Below are positions 46,301 through 58,352 of a stretch of DNA of 64,000 bases, piece by piece. Source of the stretch: Sycobia sp. Sy_11 (taxonomy: Eukaryota > Arthropoda > Insecta > Hymenoptera > Epichrysomallidae); NCBI GenBank assembly GCA_018907035.1, contig JACCIC010000015.1, positions 3,478,001 through 3,542,000 on the forward strand. Reading direction: 5' to 3'. Position numbers and translations under genes: made by a program. The first letter of the stretch is position 1, and the number at the start of each line of letters is the position of its first letter. The notes beneath the pieces were generated by a model that saw only the letters and a list, made by a program, of their open reading frames with translations, made no database searches and was not told where the DNA came from.

Positions 46301-47835
46301 TGATGCCGTTTTGATTCACAGTGCTGGGATCATAGAATGTATAGAATAGGTCAATAGCTGCCAAATTCAACTGAAAGGCTGAAAATGAGGTTTCGCCTAC
46401 AACTGCGAAAAAAGTTTGTCTCCTTATTTGATTATTAAACCCTATAATTATTCGTGCAGCAGATAATAGAAAATGATCACTAAGGATCACGGCGCTTCCA
46501 AGTAAATGAGTACTATTGTTGTTATTGTATCTGCCCACTATTGCAGCTTGATATCTGTAATTTTGTGGATATGCGGGATGGCCACCAATAATTTCTTCCG
46601 CTTGAAAGTTTAGTACTTAAAAAAAAAAAATAAACCGAAAATTATTATACACTGGCTTTGCAAGTGAATTGGTCAATTCGCTTCATTGATTTCTAAAAAA
46701 GAACAATATCAATTTTACTGCGATTATTTATGTTCTTATACAGAAAAACAAATATATTAACATTATAAGAAGAATGAATTTTTATTTAAATTATTTATTT
46801 CATTCTGAATTATACTTTGGCTATAACTCTCTTACAAATGTTTCAAAGTTTCTAATGACAATAATTTTTTTTTTTTTTTTGGTAAAGTAATAAAATAAAA
46901 ACGAATCAACTTTATGTAAAATGTCAGGTTTTTATTATAAAAAAAAACATATCAATTCTATTCTCTGACAATAGTTTAATCTTTTAAGTCATTATCAAAA
47001 AATAAAGAAAACTACAAAGTATAACACAATGGTATGTTTCTATATATTTACAAAAAATAAACTTTTAAAATACGCGTGCAATACTTCGAACTTATGTGCC
47101 ACTAAAGAAGACAGGTGTTTAATAATCAGGGCAATATGACAATATAACTGAAGTTGAAATACTGCTTCAAGCAAGGGTGATTAACCGAAATCATTTTCTT
47201 GTTAATACCTTTTTAAAATATTGTAATTATACTCTACGGCTTCTGTATAATTTTCCGCCAGAAATACTATTTTTAGCGTTCTACTTCCCTATTATCGTAA
47301 AAAATATGTGAGTATAACTTAATATTGAACAAGTTAAAGTATGAAATATAGAAAAGCGAAGTGGGAAATGAATCATTAACTTAATTTTAAATCCTGTTTA
47401 AAATCATTTATTATAGATTCATTATCGATCTCAATTTAATTTACCACCAACAAATATATACCTACAAATATCGCCACATTGTAAAAAGTTTTATATCAAC
47501 TAAAATTTGGTCGGCTGTAATACAAATCTTCTAAAAGCACTAGCCATACTCGATTATTTAAAATATGAATTTTATATTTATATAATGTATTTATTTTCTA
47601 TAATTAGTTGAAATTATTTTTTTCTTGTAGCAGGAATGTGTATATTACAGGAAAAATTGTATAATACAGGAAAAACATACAATGGCATTATAGATGGAAC
47701 AATAATACGTAATATTAATTTTTTGATAGGTATCTAGGTTATAAATAATATAACAAATGATAATTACTTACAATCGAAACCCTTTAGGCTACTCGAAAAT
47801 AAAAGTAAAATAAAAAGTACGTTAGGATAAATCAT
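43347..47835 (-). CDS. Gene E: secreted S1 serine-protease homologue with all three triad residues lost
   Basis: Exons: 47772-47835, 46290-46615, 44685-44999, 43347-43559 (minus, GT-AG, phases 1/0/0); 305 aa. The signal peptide begins MIYPNVLFIL and ends in a hydrophobic LLLFSSS stretch. The exon 2 acceptor is shifted relative to the other genes (AAG at about 46616-46618 after a T-rich tract), giving LLNFQAEEIIGG in frame. The His57 site is LSAARI (His to Arg, Cys58 to Ile), the Asp102 site is QNGIIV (Asp to Gly) and the Ser195 motif is GDIGTP (Ser to Ile), so none of the triad remains. Exon 3 keeps the NRT sequon and the 168/182 Cys pair. The tail, VHNNRPHILQ, is more divergent than in the neighbours. 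Introns 43560-44684, 45000-46289 and 46616-47771 contain nothing recognised apart from a poly-T tract near 46870. Confidence 0.84.
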
Positions 47836-47891
47836 TTTATATTGTGGCTTTTGGGGAGCTACGGTAAAATGTGCTATCTGAGCAATATCAT

Positions 47892-47907
47892 TTATATATA
47901 TATATAA
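47892..47907 (-). promoter_or_regulatory. TATA box of gene E
   Basis: TTTATATATATATATAAA-type sequence on the minus strand, about 60-70 nt before the ATG at 47835. The low-complexity sequence makes the exact box ambiguous. Confidence 0.4.
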
Positions 47908-48902
47908 AGATAATCAAAAGATATCTGTTTTGATAATGTATTCGGTGATTATGATTCATATTACATTTTCATCAGGGCTGCAGCAATTGCGGTGCCCTGA
48001 AATGTCCAGGCAACATTTTTAAAACGTCTATGTAATGTTTCCTGCGATCCCCTGATATACTTACGAAAACAAATAAATCGAATTTTGTTACAGTTCAATT
48101 ATAAGTTATGTTGCGCGACCCAGTATGCATAAAATATGCGATCTATCTATACACTGCTTTGATGAAAAATTATAAACAATATTAATAATAATAAATAATA
48201 TTCAGGCTGTATATCCGTCTTTCATAATGTCGGACGAGGCAACGTTTCAATACTGTCTGAGGTAATTAAAGACAGTTTGCCGGAAATCCGAAAGAGCGTT
48301 TCTGTCACTGTTATTAACTACTGCCGATGCTGCTGCTGCCGTTGCTGTTTTTCGTAACTGTTGCTATTCACTGCTGAGGAGTCTACTTGAAGCCACGAGC
48401 AGGATTCCTTATCTCTTCTTAAATAATTTTTTTTATATTTATCCACTGACATGTCATCTCCGAACAAAATATATTTTTTATTTATTGATAAAAGCAATTT
48501 GAATCTGTATAATTAGCTATCATGTTCGTTTGTATAATTATAGATTCTTCTTTTAAAAAGACTGATTTCAACGAACTATTGTTGGTTATTTCTGCATTTA
48601 TTTAATTCGTCGACGATTCGGAAAAAAACCCTTATCGATACTAGAATGATATACAAAAAAAAATTTTATATCTAGAAAAGACGACGAATTAAATAAATGA
48701 AATTTTTTAATTAAATGAAATAAATGGAATTTTAAAGAAATATTTAAATCTGTTTTTGCGATTATTTTTTTGAAAATATATTAAATACACAATATATATT
48801 ACTGAGATAGCTAACGATCAATTTTCGCATTTATATACTTATAAGGGAAGTGTCCCAAGTACGGTTCACAGATTGTAATAATAATAATTTACTTAAGAAT
48901 AG

Positions 48903-49190
48903 TAGGTCCCTGATGAGGAGCCGTAGCGAGCTCGAAACGTTGGACAAGTCTTCAATTAGGTAAGGGTCTTGAGGACAGTCAGACTGCACTTTACTAACAA
49001 AGAATTTTTTCAGCTAATATTTTATTTTCAGATTAGTCTACGGGGGTAAATGTAAACAAGGACAGTCTGACTGTCATTATAATTTTAATTTAATTTTTAT
49101 TTTTAATTTTTATTTTTTTTTATTTTTTTTTTTTATTTTATTTTTAGATTGAATTGATTGGACTGTAAGACCAATAAAAAAATATTTATT
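48903..49190 (+). mobile_element. Short Penelope-derived insertion starting with a hammerhead-like motif
   Basis: A 288-bp insertion bounded by the 17-bp direct repeat AATTTACTTAAGAATAG (48886-48902 and 49191-49207). The first six bases of the repeat may belong to the element's own end, which in other copies reads TTATTAATTTA. The element begins 7 nt before CTGATGA and continues through GAAACGTTGGAC. It has two GGACAGTC-CTGAC blocks and a T-rich stretch, and ends GACTGTAAGACCAATAAAAA, the terminal signature shared with the 9.5, 29.9 and 53.0 kb copies. It has no coding sequence. Confidence 0.65.
48910..48950 (+). ncRNA. Hammerhead-ribozyme-like motif (Penelope-associated), probably decayed
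   Basis: The core CTGATGA (48910-48916) and GAAA (48934-48937) are intact. Between them GAGC can pair with GCTC as stem II with a six- to eight-base loop and one unpaired G. Stem III in the better preserved copy at 61.1 kb is CGT-TGG-ACG; here the 3' arm reads ACAAGTC, so stem III is weakened. Type I hammerheads with a very short stem III are established in Penelope-like elements. Catalytic activity of this copy is doubtful. Confidence 0.45.
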
Positions 49191-49785
49191 AATTTACTTA
49201 AGAATAGATTATATGACTAGGTGATAAACACAGGAGCTAATCCTAAAGCTCAACACTTCCTGTGATATATATCAAAATATTATATTTGCCAACATATAAG
49301 TATCCATATTACTGCAATGATTTTTTTCTAAACAGATTACCACATTAAAAAGTTTATTTTAACTTAAAGTCTTCTATATTTTTCTCTAAGCTTCGAGCAA
49401 ACCTTATTTGCAGATTTAAGCATGTAATCATTTTTATTGATAAAGTATAATGAAATAAAATATTTTTATCAAACTTATTTACACCGTATTTTAAAAAATA
49501 AAAATGAATACGTTGTAGTAAAGCTATCTAATCATATTTTATTTACTAAATTCACGTTAAAAATTAATTATTAATCGTGCTTCATCAAGTGTTCATTAAA
49601 TGTGCCTGCTTAATACGATCTGACAAGAATTTTATACAGTCAATTTCTTTCGTATGAATAGTTAAAAATATCATTTTGTTCTTATATCGTATGTAAAAAT
49701 AGCTGAATAATTAAAGAGAACGTATTTGAAATTTTGTGTTATACATAAAGATTATAAAAAGTTAAATAAATTAAAAATTACTCAC

Positions 49786-49849
49786 CATTAAAGCCTTGAT
49801 GGATACTCGAAAATAAAAGTAAAAGGAAAACTATTTTACAGGAAATTAT
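49786..49849 (-). pseudogene. Orphan exon 1 with start codon lost (ATG to ATA)
   Basis: A 64-nt stretch aligned over its full length with exon 1 of gene E: both share CTTTTACTTTTATTTTCGAG in the hydrophobic core. It has an intact donor (gtgagt), and its last base is G, giving the phase 1 used by the family. The codon at the start position is ATA and the reading is IISCKIVFLLLLFSSIHQ. A TATA-like sequence lies upstream at 49901-49912. No exon 2-4 lies between it and gene E (47835). It is therefore either the relic of a deleted copy or a non-coding alternative first exon that could splice to gene E exon 2. Confidence 0.65.
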
Positions 49850-49900
49850 TTTATGATTACTTAATGTTAATCAAGTGATTAACTATGCATTCCACATACT

Positions 49901-49912
49901 AATTATATATAG
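49901..49912 (-). promoter_or_regulatory. TATA-like sequence upstream of the orphan first exon
   Basis: CTATATATAATT on the minus strand, about 55-65 nt upstream of the ATA that replaces the start codon. The spacing matches the functional genes, so the promoter came with the duplicated exon. Confidence 0.35.
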
Positions 49913-49914
49913 TA

Positions 49915-52260
49915 ATTTATAAAAATAATGAGAAGATATCTTTTCATAGCCGTTCTCTTGCTGTTGACTTGCTTCTTGTATTACTTATACTTCTACTTTT
50001 AGAATATTTTTCTTCACACGTTCTAATTATTATTTATGGAAGCTGAGTTAAGTAACGATATTTTCAATACGTTCAATGAATACTTCAGTTTATCAGCAAA
50101 TTAAAGTTTATTTATACGTCATCTTTGTAATTATTTCGTCATGTCTAGCAGGTCTTTATTTTTATTGTAGTTAACTAAAAATATGTATCATTATCACTAT
50201 AATCAACTTGTTAGGCGTAGCTCTTACTAACGTATTCCAAACAGCTGCTATTGTTTTTAAACTTAATCAAATAATTTGTAGACTTACAAAACATACGCAT
50301 GGGGTCCAGGATTTGTCTGTAACCGATGGTATTTTTTTAAATATATTCAAATAGAATATCTGAACAGTCATTATTTTCAATGCCTTCCTGGTCCACTGTA
50401 ATTTAGGATTAAATCATTTAAATTTTGTCAGTCATATTGCTCGTCTTATATCTGTATGTATTTTAAATATTACAAATCATGCATGGAATCTCTTATTTAT
50501 TTTCTTTATTAAAATGTATAAAAAAAATTAACATTAATTTAATACATTTTAATAAAAAATAATTTAATTCCATGAATTATTTGTAAAATTTTTAAAATTG
50601 TAATTAAAGAATTTAAAATTTTACAAAATTCAATAAGAATGAAAAATTTTTATACAATTCATTTTTTTATACATACAGAACATTATTTATAGAGAAAATA
50701 TTATATTATTTTATATATTTATGTATTTTATTATTTATATAATTTAAATAATACATGTAATAGTATATTATAATTGTATTTCTTATGGTATAATAATATA
50801 TATAACTCTTAAATTTATAATTCTGTTTAATATATATGATTAATTAATTAATTAATATATATTATATATATATATGACGTATTCATATCCATTATATTCT
50901 TTTTTAAATAACTTATACATATGGAAAAATCTTATTATTCGATTCAGTTATCTGTTACATTTATATCTTAATATATTCTATTATATTCTAATTTTAACTG
51001 AATCATTGATAGATATATGCATTAACACACTTAAATATTGTATAATCTTAGTTTTATTATGCTCTTTATATCCTTTTACTATATTTTTGTCTTAAACTTT
51101 TACTTTAAAAAAATTCTCATAGTATGAATTCGAAGCTTATATTCCTTAGTCTTCGAGGAAAAATTTCGAAATTCATTGGTTTGTCTTTGAAAAATAATAA
51201 AAATTTTCTGTACCTCTACTGTCGAAAATGATTATTCTCCGCTTTTTTTTTGTAAATCTACTCGAACTGAATTAGAACAGCAACACAGATCAGGCTGCTT
51301 TATTTATATGTATGCGATGAAAGTTACGTCTTCTAAGCATAGATACAAGTCTGACTAGCTGACTATTATAACGGATAATCTGTTTGGGAATCGCATGGTG
51401 TAGTGAAATTTGTGTTAATATGCGGGTTGATTAGATAAAGATTCACAAAAAGAATGTATAGTCTTTTAATTGATGTTCTTTTCCGAAATTCTATATTACG
51501 GAATATTTCTTTCTTTAAAGCGTGCGAGGATGTACCATCATGGAAGGAGAATCGTCGTTGCATGTTCGCTCGATATTTTCCTTAATTTATTTTAAACTAT
51601 AATGTAGATTTCAAGATAAAGAAAGTCCTGGCTATTAAGGATTCGAAAATCCTGATCTGGCATAAAATTTTCCGAAGTCAGTTTCGAATCACTCGAAATT
51701 TTTATTATTTGTCCAACTAACAATTATAGGAATATTTATCATGGCAGAAAACTCATTAAGTAACAATTTTGAACTATCAAAGTGTATAAATTGTTATTCT
51801 GAGAAAAATCATGGTCACATCTTCCATCATTTTACGCACGTTATGATGGTCAGTTGTATACCCCTTCAACAACTGCAGATTTGATGGAAGTTTAATTATT
51901 TGCTAGATCTAAGCTTGCAGTAGCTAAGTTTCCAGTCGCAGTATCTTTAAAATCCTCAAAAAAGCAAGACGCTGACGCTGATAGCTGCTATTCTACTAAA
52001 TCATATGAAAAAAAATATCGTTTTTAAGTTTTTAATTGTTACAATAAAAATTGTCTTTTTAAACAATTTCGATTGATCTGTTTTTTGCGGTGAAAGAAAA
52101 ATTCCAAAATTTACCTATTTTTCAAATTGCTCAATTTTTTGTCGGTTATACTTAAAGCTACATTCTTAAAATATAAACAATGATCAAATAAATGAAAATA
52201 TTATTAAATAATATAATTAAAATACATTAGTCAGTTAAACATGGCTTTGCAGAATAAAAG
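49915..52260. other. Region between the orphan exon and gene F, nothing recognised
   Basis: Very AT-rich from 50450 to 51100. The minus-strand frame 51366-51563 has a FHDGTSSHA run weakly like a transposase DDE segment, too little to call. Confidence 0.35.
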
Positions 52261-52494
52261 TTAATTTCTAATTTGTGATTTATGTGGATAATTGTAAAGA
52301 ATGGCTGTGGTTGTTAGAGGATATCCTTCTTGTATTGCTTTAATAAAAGGCTGGAAATGTGAGACTTTCGAATATAAAGACCCGGGTGGCAAATCATTAC
52401 AATCTGGTCTGTGTTTGCTCGCTATTCCATAAACTTTGTTGCCAATAACAAATGGACTACCAACATCAGCCTGTAAAAAAGACAAATTCTTACT

Positions 52495-52541
<47 letters not shown>

Positions 52542-55500
52542 ATATATATATATTGTAAAGTAATAAAATAACGAAATTATTCTCATATATATCATATGTT
52601 TTAGATTTCACGAGATTGGAAATGTCATAATATTCCTTTAATTTAGATTTATGTACAAGTACTTCTAGATGAAACAGCTCTGCTATTATATTTAAAAATT
52701 GTAGTTTTAATATCATTAAAAATTATTCTTTTTGCAATTATATACTTTTCACTCTCACAAAAGTTAACTAAATTCGCCACTTTCCTAATTACATTTATTT
52801 GTATCGTACAAAATAAACCTTATTTCCAATCTAAAAAACTATTTTTCTTCCTATCTTTTGAAGTTAAAATTTCCAAAAAAATTGAGCGCTCATACTAAAA
52901 GCTTCAGTTATAGACATTACAGTCGATAAAAATTCGCTAGCGCAAAAAATTTTATTTCTTAGTTATTTAATTAGAATTACAAATTGTATTTATGTCGACT
53001 GTTCTGAATTAAATTAATAAATATTTTTATCGTTCTGACAGTCTTTATAATATAATATATTAGCTAAAATAATGTCAGTCAGACTGTCCTTATTTATATT
53101 CATCCCGTAAAATCTGAAATAAAACTTAGTAAATGATATTAAAAAATAAAAATCAAAACAAAATAATAAATAAAATAAAATAAAAATAATAAAAGCAATA
53201 TTCTATGTTAATAAAGGACAACCTGACTGCCCCCATCACCTTAAAATGAGAATCATTTTTGGTATTCCACGCTTCGAACCGCTACTAAACTGTTAGTTCC
53301 TGAGGATTAAACTAAAGCACAAAAGACTAAAGTACAAAAAGAAGGGATCTTATTTACTTAAACAGTTATTCAAATTTTTTTCTATATTTTTACAATTATA
53401 TATAAAAAATAATATATTATATTTTTTTAAATATATATATCATACTTATTATAATATTTATAGTTTATATAATTCTAGTCAATGAATAAATTACCGTATT
53501 TTTGTTTCAGGTGAGTATTTTTCTCCCAACAATTCAAGCGCTTCTCATTACAGACTGTAAGTTTTTAAATTATTATGTTTTCATGATACTCAATACGACT
53601 AAGATTAAAAAATTAAATGAAATTGCAGAAATATAAATTTATTTATTTATTCAATCAATGTTCATATCGAATCTAGGTGATAGTTAGCCGTTTGTATCTT
53701 TGTCAAAAAATAAATAATACGGGAAAAAATTTTAATTTTTCTAATTTAAAATTTAAATGCCCTTCAAAAATGGTACAAATAATGGAAATTAAATAATAAT
53801 GTTTCTTTTCAATACATTTGTCAATTAAAACAAACATATTTTGACAATGATTCTTCTGTCAACAGTTGAAGTAGAAACTTAGCACCCTCTATTTGTGGAT
53901 CTAAAATTTGATCCATAATTTTTCCTTTTTGAACATACTGTTACAATCCATGAAAATTAACAACCCAATGTCCTGCTATATATATACACACATCTAAGCT
54001 GACGGAAGAAAACTCACCACGCAAAGACCTCGATGCTCGTGCCTGTAATCGGGTCTTATTGATCCACAGAATGACGAGAGATTGTTAAAATTTTTATAAC
54101 TCAACTTGCAATGCGTGCTACTGCTAACTTGAACAAATGCATATTTGAGTGTGCGCTCAGTCATCGTATTCAATCGTATTCGTTCCCCGGCGTCGGTAAC
54201 TATGGAATCATTTAGCGAGGTAGCTCCAAATCCCGTCACAGTTCCAGTTAGATTGTAAAACTCATCATCGGGCGATGGTATTTTAAGACTGACTAAATTC
54301 ACATTGTACTTAAATTCCAAACTGTCTCTTAACTGTAAGAATCAAATTCGTGAAATATGTGTATACAAATGAAAATTATCTTTATGCGTGTACTTGTTAC
54401 AAACTCAAAAAATAAGAAATTTATCATCATCTTAAACGTCTCTCTGTAGATTTATTATTATCAGGATTTATTTATTTATTTTACCTGTACTACTGCCAAC
54501 TCGTTTTTATTTATACCACCATTGTATAAATGCATATAGATTAGTTCAATGTTGTGTAAAAGAAGGTTATATGATGAAATTTTAGATTCATCCACAACTG
54601 CGAAAAACGTTAGTCTTCTGATCAAATTATTGTAGCCTATAAAGCATTTCCCAGAGGTCAACAGTAAATGCTCGCTAATTATCGCAGCATTTCCAAGCAA
54701 ATAAATGTAGTCGGATTTATTATATTTGCCCACTATGGCAGCGTGATATTTGTAATTTGCTGGATATGCGGAATAACCACCAATGATTTTTTCCGCCTCG
54801 AATGAAAAGGCTTAAATGAAGGAAGAAACATTATTATGCTTGAATTTTTTAAACTTTTTCGCTGCTCATTTCAATTGATTTTTAGACATCGTAATATAAA
54901 TTTGTTCCCAAAGAATCGATGATAAAAGAATCTATTTTTATTTATATTGGATCTGTATGAGTCAAATATTGTATAAAAGTATGTTGTATGAATGTAACTG
55001 CTAATATATAAGAGAACTATAATTATATATTCAGTGTAATTGTGCAGTAATCACAAATTAAAGGAAACGAGAAACTTACTGCACGATCATATCTGTATTT
55101 TAACATAATCGTTATAATGTAATTCAATACGCATTGATAGAAATATAAAATATATATTTTTATATTTTTTAACTTTTTATTCAACTTTTATTATTTTCAA
55201 ACACCTTTTGTCACAATGCAGTATGTGACTAAACGTAAATAAATTACATAGTTTTTTTTTAATATGGATTCAAAGCTTTTATTACGCCTACATTTTTTAA
55301 ATTTTGTCAAATTTTTTAAAATTTTATTTCGACCTATAGAGTCCGCAATATCGTTTAAAACTGTATCAATTATAATGAATTTACTCTACATAGATAAAAA
55401 ATTTAGATATATTTAATTGTATTACATTCAGATGTCAGAAATTTAATTTTTGTGCCAATGCTCTATTAATATTAGAAACTGTTTTCTTATAACAGAAAAT

Positions 55501-55641
55501 GAAAAGGATATTATTGTGTAATTAATTCATTCTTGCATGAATTATAATGTCATGATAAATTGCAGACCATTCTGATCTTTATAATTATGTTTTAGACGTT
55601 ACAAACGATAATTCTAATTATGAAAACAAAACATTTAGACG

Positions 55642-55709
<68 letters not shown>

Positions 55710-56262
55710 TGTTTACGAATGTATATTAATACTCATGAATATACTAAAGAATATATATTATTTAAATAAATATAATATAAATAGACATTTGTAAATTGAA
55801 GATTCTATATAAATCTAAATTGAAATTATTCAAAAATAAATACGAAAAACATCACCTTTAATAATAATGTAGTTGCATTAGTATTAGAAGTTTAAATCCG
55901 TACGCACATTTTTAACATGCCAATGTCATATTTTTGTATCTCATCGAACTTTCGGTCTGTGATTTATTATCCTTCGAAATGCACGATTTTTATATTTAAT
56001 AGTCAGAAATATATTTATATTCATTTGATGTTATATTTTGTTGCTTTTCTCATTATTCCATTCCAACATTGTTCTAAATAATGTTTTGTAATTTACGTCT
56101 TACTCCTTATCGGAGTCCATATTAATTGTTTAATTAAATAATACGTTGACACGTGATTAATTTTAAAGGAATTTATAAAGTTAATTACAATTACTTACCA
56201 TAGTCACTAAGAAAGGTGCTCAAAAATAAAATAAAAATCAAAGATATGTTGCAATAAATCAT
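52261..56262 (-). CDS. Gene F: secreted S1 serine-protease homologue, triad His/Asp/Ser changed to Lys/Glu/Val
   Basis: Exons: 56199-56262, 54485-54810, 54018-54332, 52261-52470 (minus, GT-AG, phases 1/0/0); 304 aa. The signal peptide begins MIYCNISLIF. The domain starts EKIIGGYSAYP; the Lys before IIGG is the closest thing to a basic activation residue in the array, but almost no pro-segment precedes it. The His57 site is LTSGKC (His to Lys), the Asp102 site is KNELAV (Asp to Glu) and the Ser195 motif is ADVGSP (Gly-Asp-Ser to Ala-Asp-Val). The NLT sequon and the Cys pairs 168/182 and 191/220 are present. The tail is ILYNYPHKSQIRN. The long open frame running past the exon 4 acceptor through the TA repeat (to 52716) is intron read-through, not coding. 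Intron 3 carries a Penelope-type fragment at about 53015-53340. Confidence 0.84.
52503..52552. repeat. (TA)n microsatellite
   Basis: TA tract in gene F intron 3, about 30 nt beyond the exon 4 acceptor. Confidence 0.9.
53015..53340 (-). mobile_element. Penelope-type 3' fragment in gene F intron 3
   Basis: Plus strand shows TTTTTATCGTTCTGACAGTC, GTCAGACTGTCCTTA and GGACAACCTGACTGCCCCC in the same order as the 9.5 and 29.9 kb copies. On the minus strand the core region reads CTCAGGA ... GAAGCGTGG, a decayed hammerhead-like motif. No coding sequence. Confidence 0.6.
55643..55706. repeat. (TA)n microsatellite
   Basis: About 31 TA units in gene F intron 1. Confidence 0.9.
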
Positions 56263-56328
56263 TTTATATATTATCTAGCATTGATATATCGTTACGTTAC
56301 TGTGTCAAATCATCAAGCATTGAATATC

Positions 56329-56334
<6 letters not shown>

Positions 56335-56382
<48 letters not shown>
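56335..56382. repeat. (TA)n microsatellite upstream of gene F
   Basis: Lies where the TATA box of gene F is expected (70-120 nt before the ATG), so the promoter TATA may be inside or replaced by this tract. Confidence 0.85.
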
Positions 56383-56386
<4 letters not shown>

Positions 56387-57007
56387 TACCTCAACTGATA
56401 AAGATATGCAAAAGATATTTTAAATATCAATTTTTCATAATATAATCATATTAGTAGCTGTATTCCTTATGTAAATTTTTTTCATTCTCTCAAATAAATA
56501 CTATAGGAATTGTTATAAGAAAATATTTCCTACAAATTAAGAAAATGGGTTTAAAGAAATTCTTCCGCTGTTTATTGACAAATCAATTAATATATTATTG
56601 TATTAAAATTAATTATATATTGTTGCATTAAACTTAACTGTATATTATTATAACTTAAATTAATTATTGTTCGAATGCAAAAAATTTGATTCAAAGAATT
56701 GTAAAAGAAGATAAGAGTTTTATATTCAGGCCAGAATACCAGTAATTATCCGCAGTCTCTATTGTTTTACCTCTATATTTTTGATTAACAATTATTCGTA
56801 TACTCCAAGAAAAGCCTCTATAGCTAAATGTTTATGTTTAAGTAATTCGTTTGTCAACTTAGTAAAACGAGTAATCAATTTTCTCAAAACTGAGTAGTTA
56901 ATATATGTATTGCTAATAATAATATAATATTTATTTTTCCTCATTCTAACCTACAAATCGCTCCTTCGTCGCTTAATTCCAGTTCTATTGAGGAATAATA
57001 GAATCCT

Positions 57008-57098
57008 TACCTAGTACGAAAAGGCTTCTTTACGGATCTCGTTACAACCCTGGGCTACGCCTCGAGTTGCGTATATAAGGCCTTTCCGTACCCGGTAA
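57008..57098. repeat. Imperfect 90-bp foldback (inverted repeat), GC-richer than its surroundings
   Basis: The left arm starts TACCTAGTACGAAAAGGC and the right arm, reverse-complemented, TACCGGGTACGGAAAGGC. The similarity continues for about 33 nt per arm around a short centre (CAACCCTGGGCTACGCC). It could be a small MITE-like element or the fused ends of a DNA transposon. No other copy was seen in the window. Confidence 0.45.
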
Positions 57099-57339
57099 AA
57101 ATGTACTACTTTTATTCGTAATTATTACTATAGTATAAAGCTACTAACGGTAAAGCTATGAGCGTAAGATTGCGGCCGTAGCGCATTAATCAGTTCGCGT
57201 GTACTTTACGTATATATTCTGACGATGATTCCATTATATGTCAAGTTTTATTGTAAAATATTTTAACAATCGTTATCGCTATATAAATATATTGCACATA
57301 ATACATCCAGATACTATGAATTTAGTTTGCTAAGATTAT

Positions 57340-57700
57340 GATCTGGGAAAACCTTGTTTTTTTGGCAATAACCTACTTTATTTTTCTACATAATCTCTTT
57401 TTGGCTCTATAGATGTCGTCTAACTTGTTTCTAATTTCTTTAATTCTTGTACATAATAAGATTTCCCAACGCAACTCAAAACAATCGATTACCTCAGTAA
57501 TTACTTCTTCGTAGCACTCGAATCTGCCACCAGTCAGCTATTTCCTCAGATGAATATTTTTTCAATGTCATTGAAACGAAGGTGATTTTATGGGGAGTAG
57601 ATTGGATTTGACAAAATGCTACTCTGAAACATTATAAACAGTAAGTGATCCAAAATGCATTGAAAAGCTGAACACTTGGTTTATAAACGTTTCCTTACAT
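57340..57700 (-). mobile_element. Probable C-terminal mariner remnant
   Basis: On the minus strand a NPIYSP..HLRF..IEKIF-like run (about 57610) resembles the mariner HPPYSPDL..F..LKK block, and ELRWEILL (about 57480) resembles the RWEKCI block just before the C-terminus. Frames are broken. The assignment rests on these two blocks and their spacing. Confidence 0.4.
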
Positions 57701-58079
57701 AGTTGGGTATGTGATCTATTCTGAACATTCGCAACGTTCATCAGGTGGCAGTTTTTGATATCTAGATATTCATGCAAAATTTAATGCACACGCTCAGCTA
57801 ACAAAATAGCTAGAATCGCAGCTAGCTCACGTACTTTCACTCTTCGATTATTCAATATCATATAATATATTATCCGAATGAATAGCCAAGGCTTGCGTCA
57901 AAGCCTGGCTTAAGCATAAGCTTAAACTATATCAATTCAATTAGCTCGCATATCTGTTGTGCTAATCTGACCTGTTCTTAAATCGTTTGGAGTGTTACAG
58001 AATTTATTATTATGCTCAGTGTAAAATTAGAAGATAATCTCGGGGCGAGTAATAATAATCAATAGCTACTACTAATCAC

Positions 58080-58296
58080 AATGATCTCCCAATCTGAAAG
58101 ACCAAATGGCGCCAAAGAAATCTCAACATTTGATATACCCAAAGATAATACATATGCAACAAGGCCCAAATAGTAAAATGTAAACAAGCTTTAATCTTGG
58201 AAGGCCTCCAAGATCTAAAATTCTCTGACTCCAACTGTATCATTGGTAATTTAGAAAATAATTGGAACGTAATAAATGCATTCGTAGTTCCAAAAA

Positions 58297-58352
<56 letters not shown>

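Noticed and set aside
51366..51563. Minus-strand frame with FHDGTSSHA, possible transposase fragment
   Set aside because: Only one short weak resemblance, with no second catalytic block or inverted repeats nearby.
52471..52716. Open frame extending gene F exon 4 upstream through the TA repeat
   Set aside because: It reads Ile/Tyr repeats of a microsatellite and passes a good splice acceptor; paralogues all start exon 4 at the GDxG-type motif.
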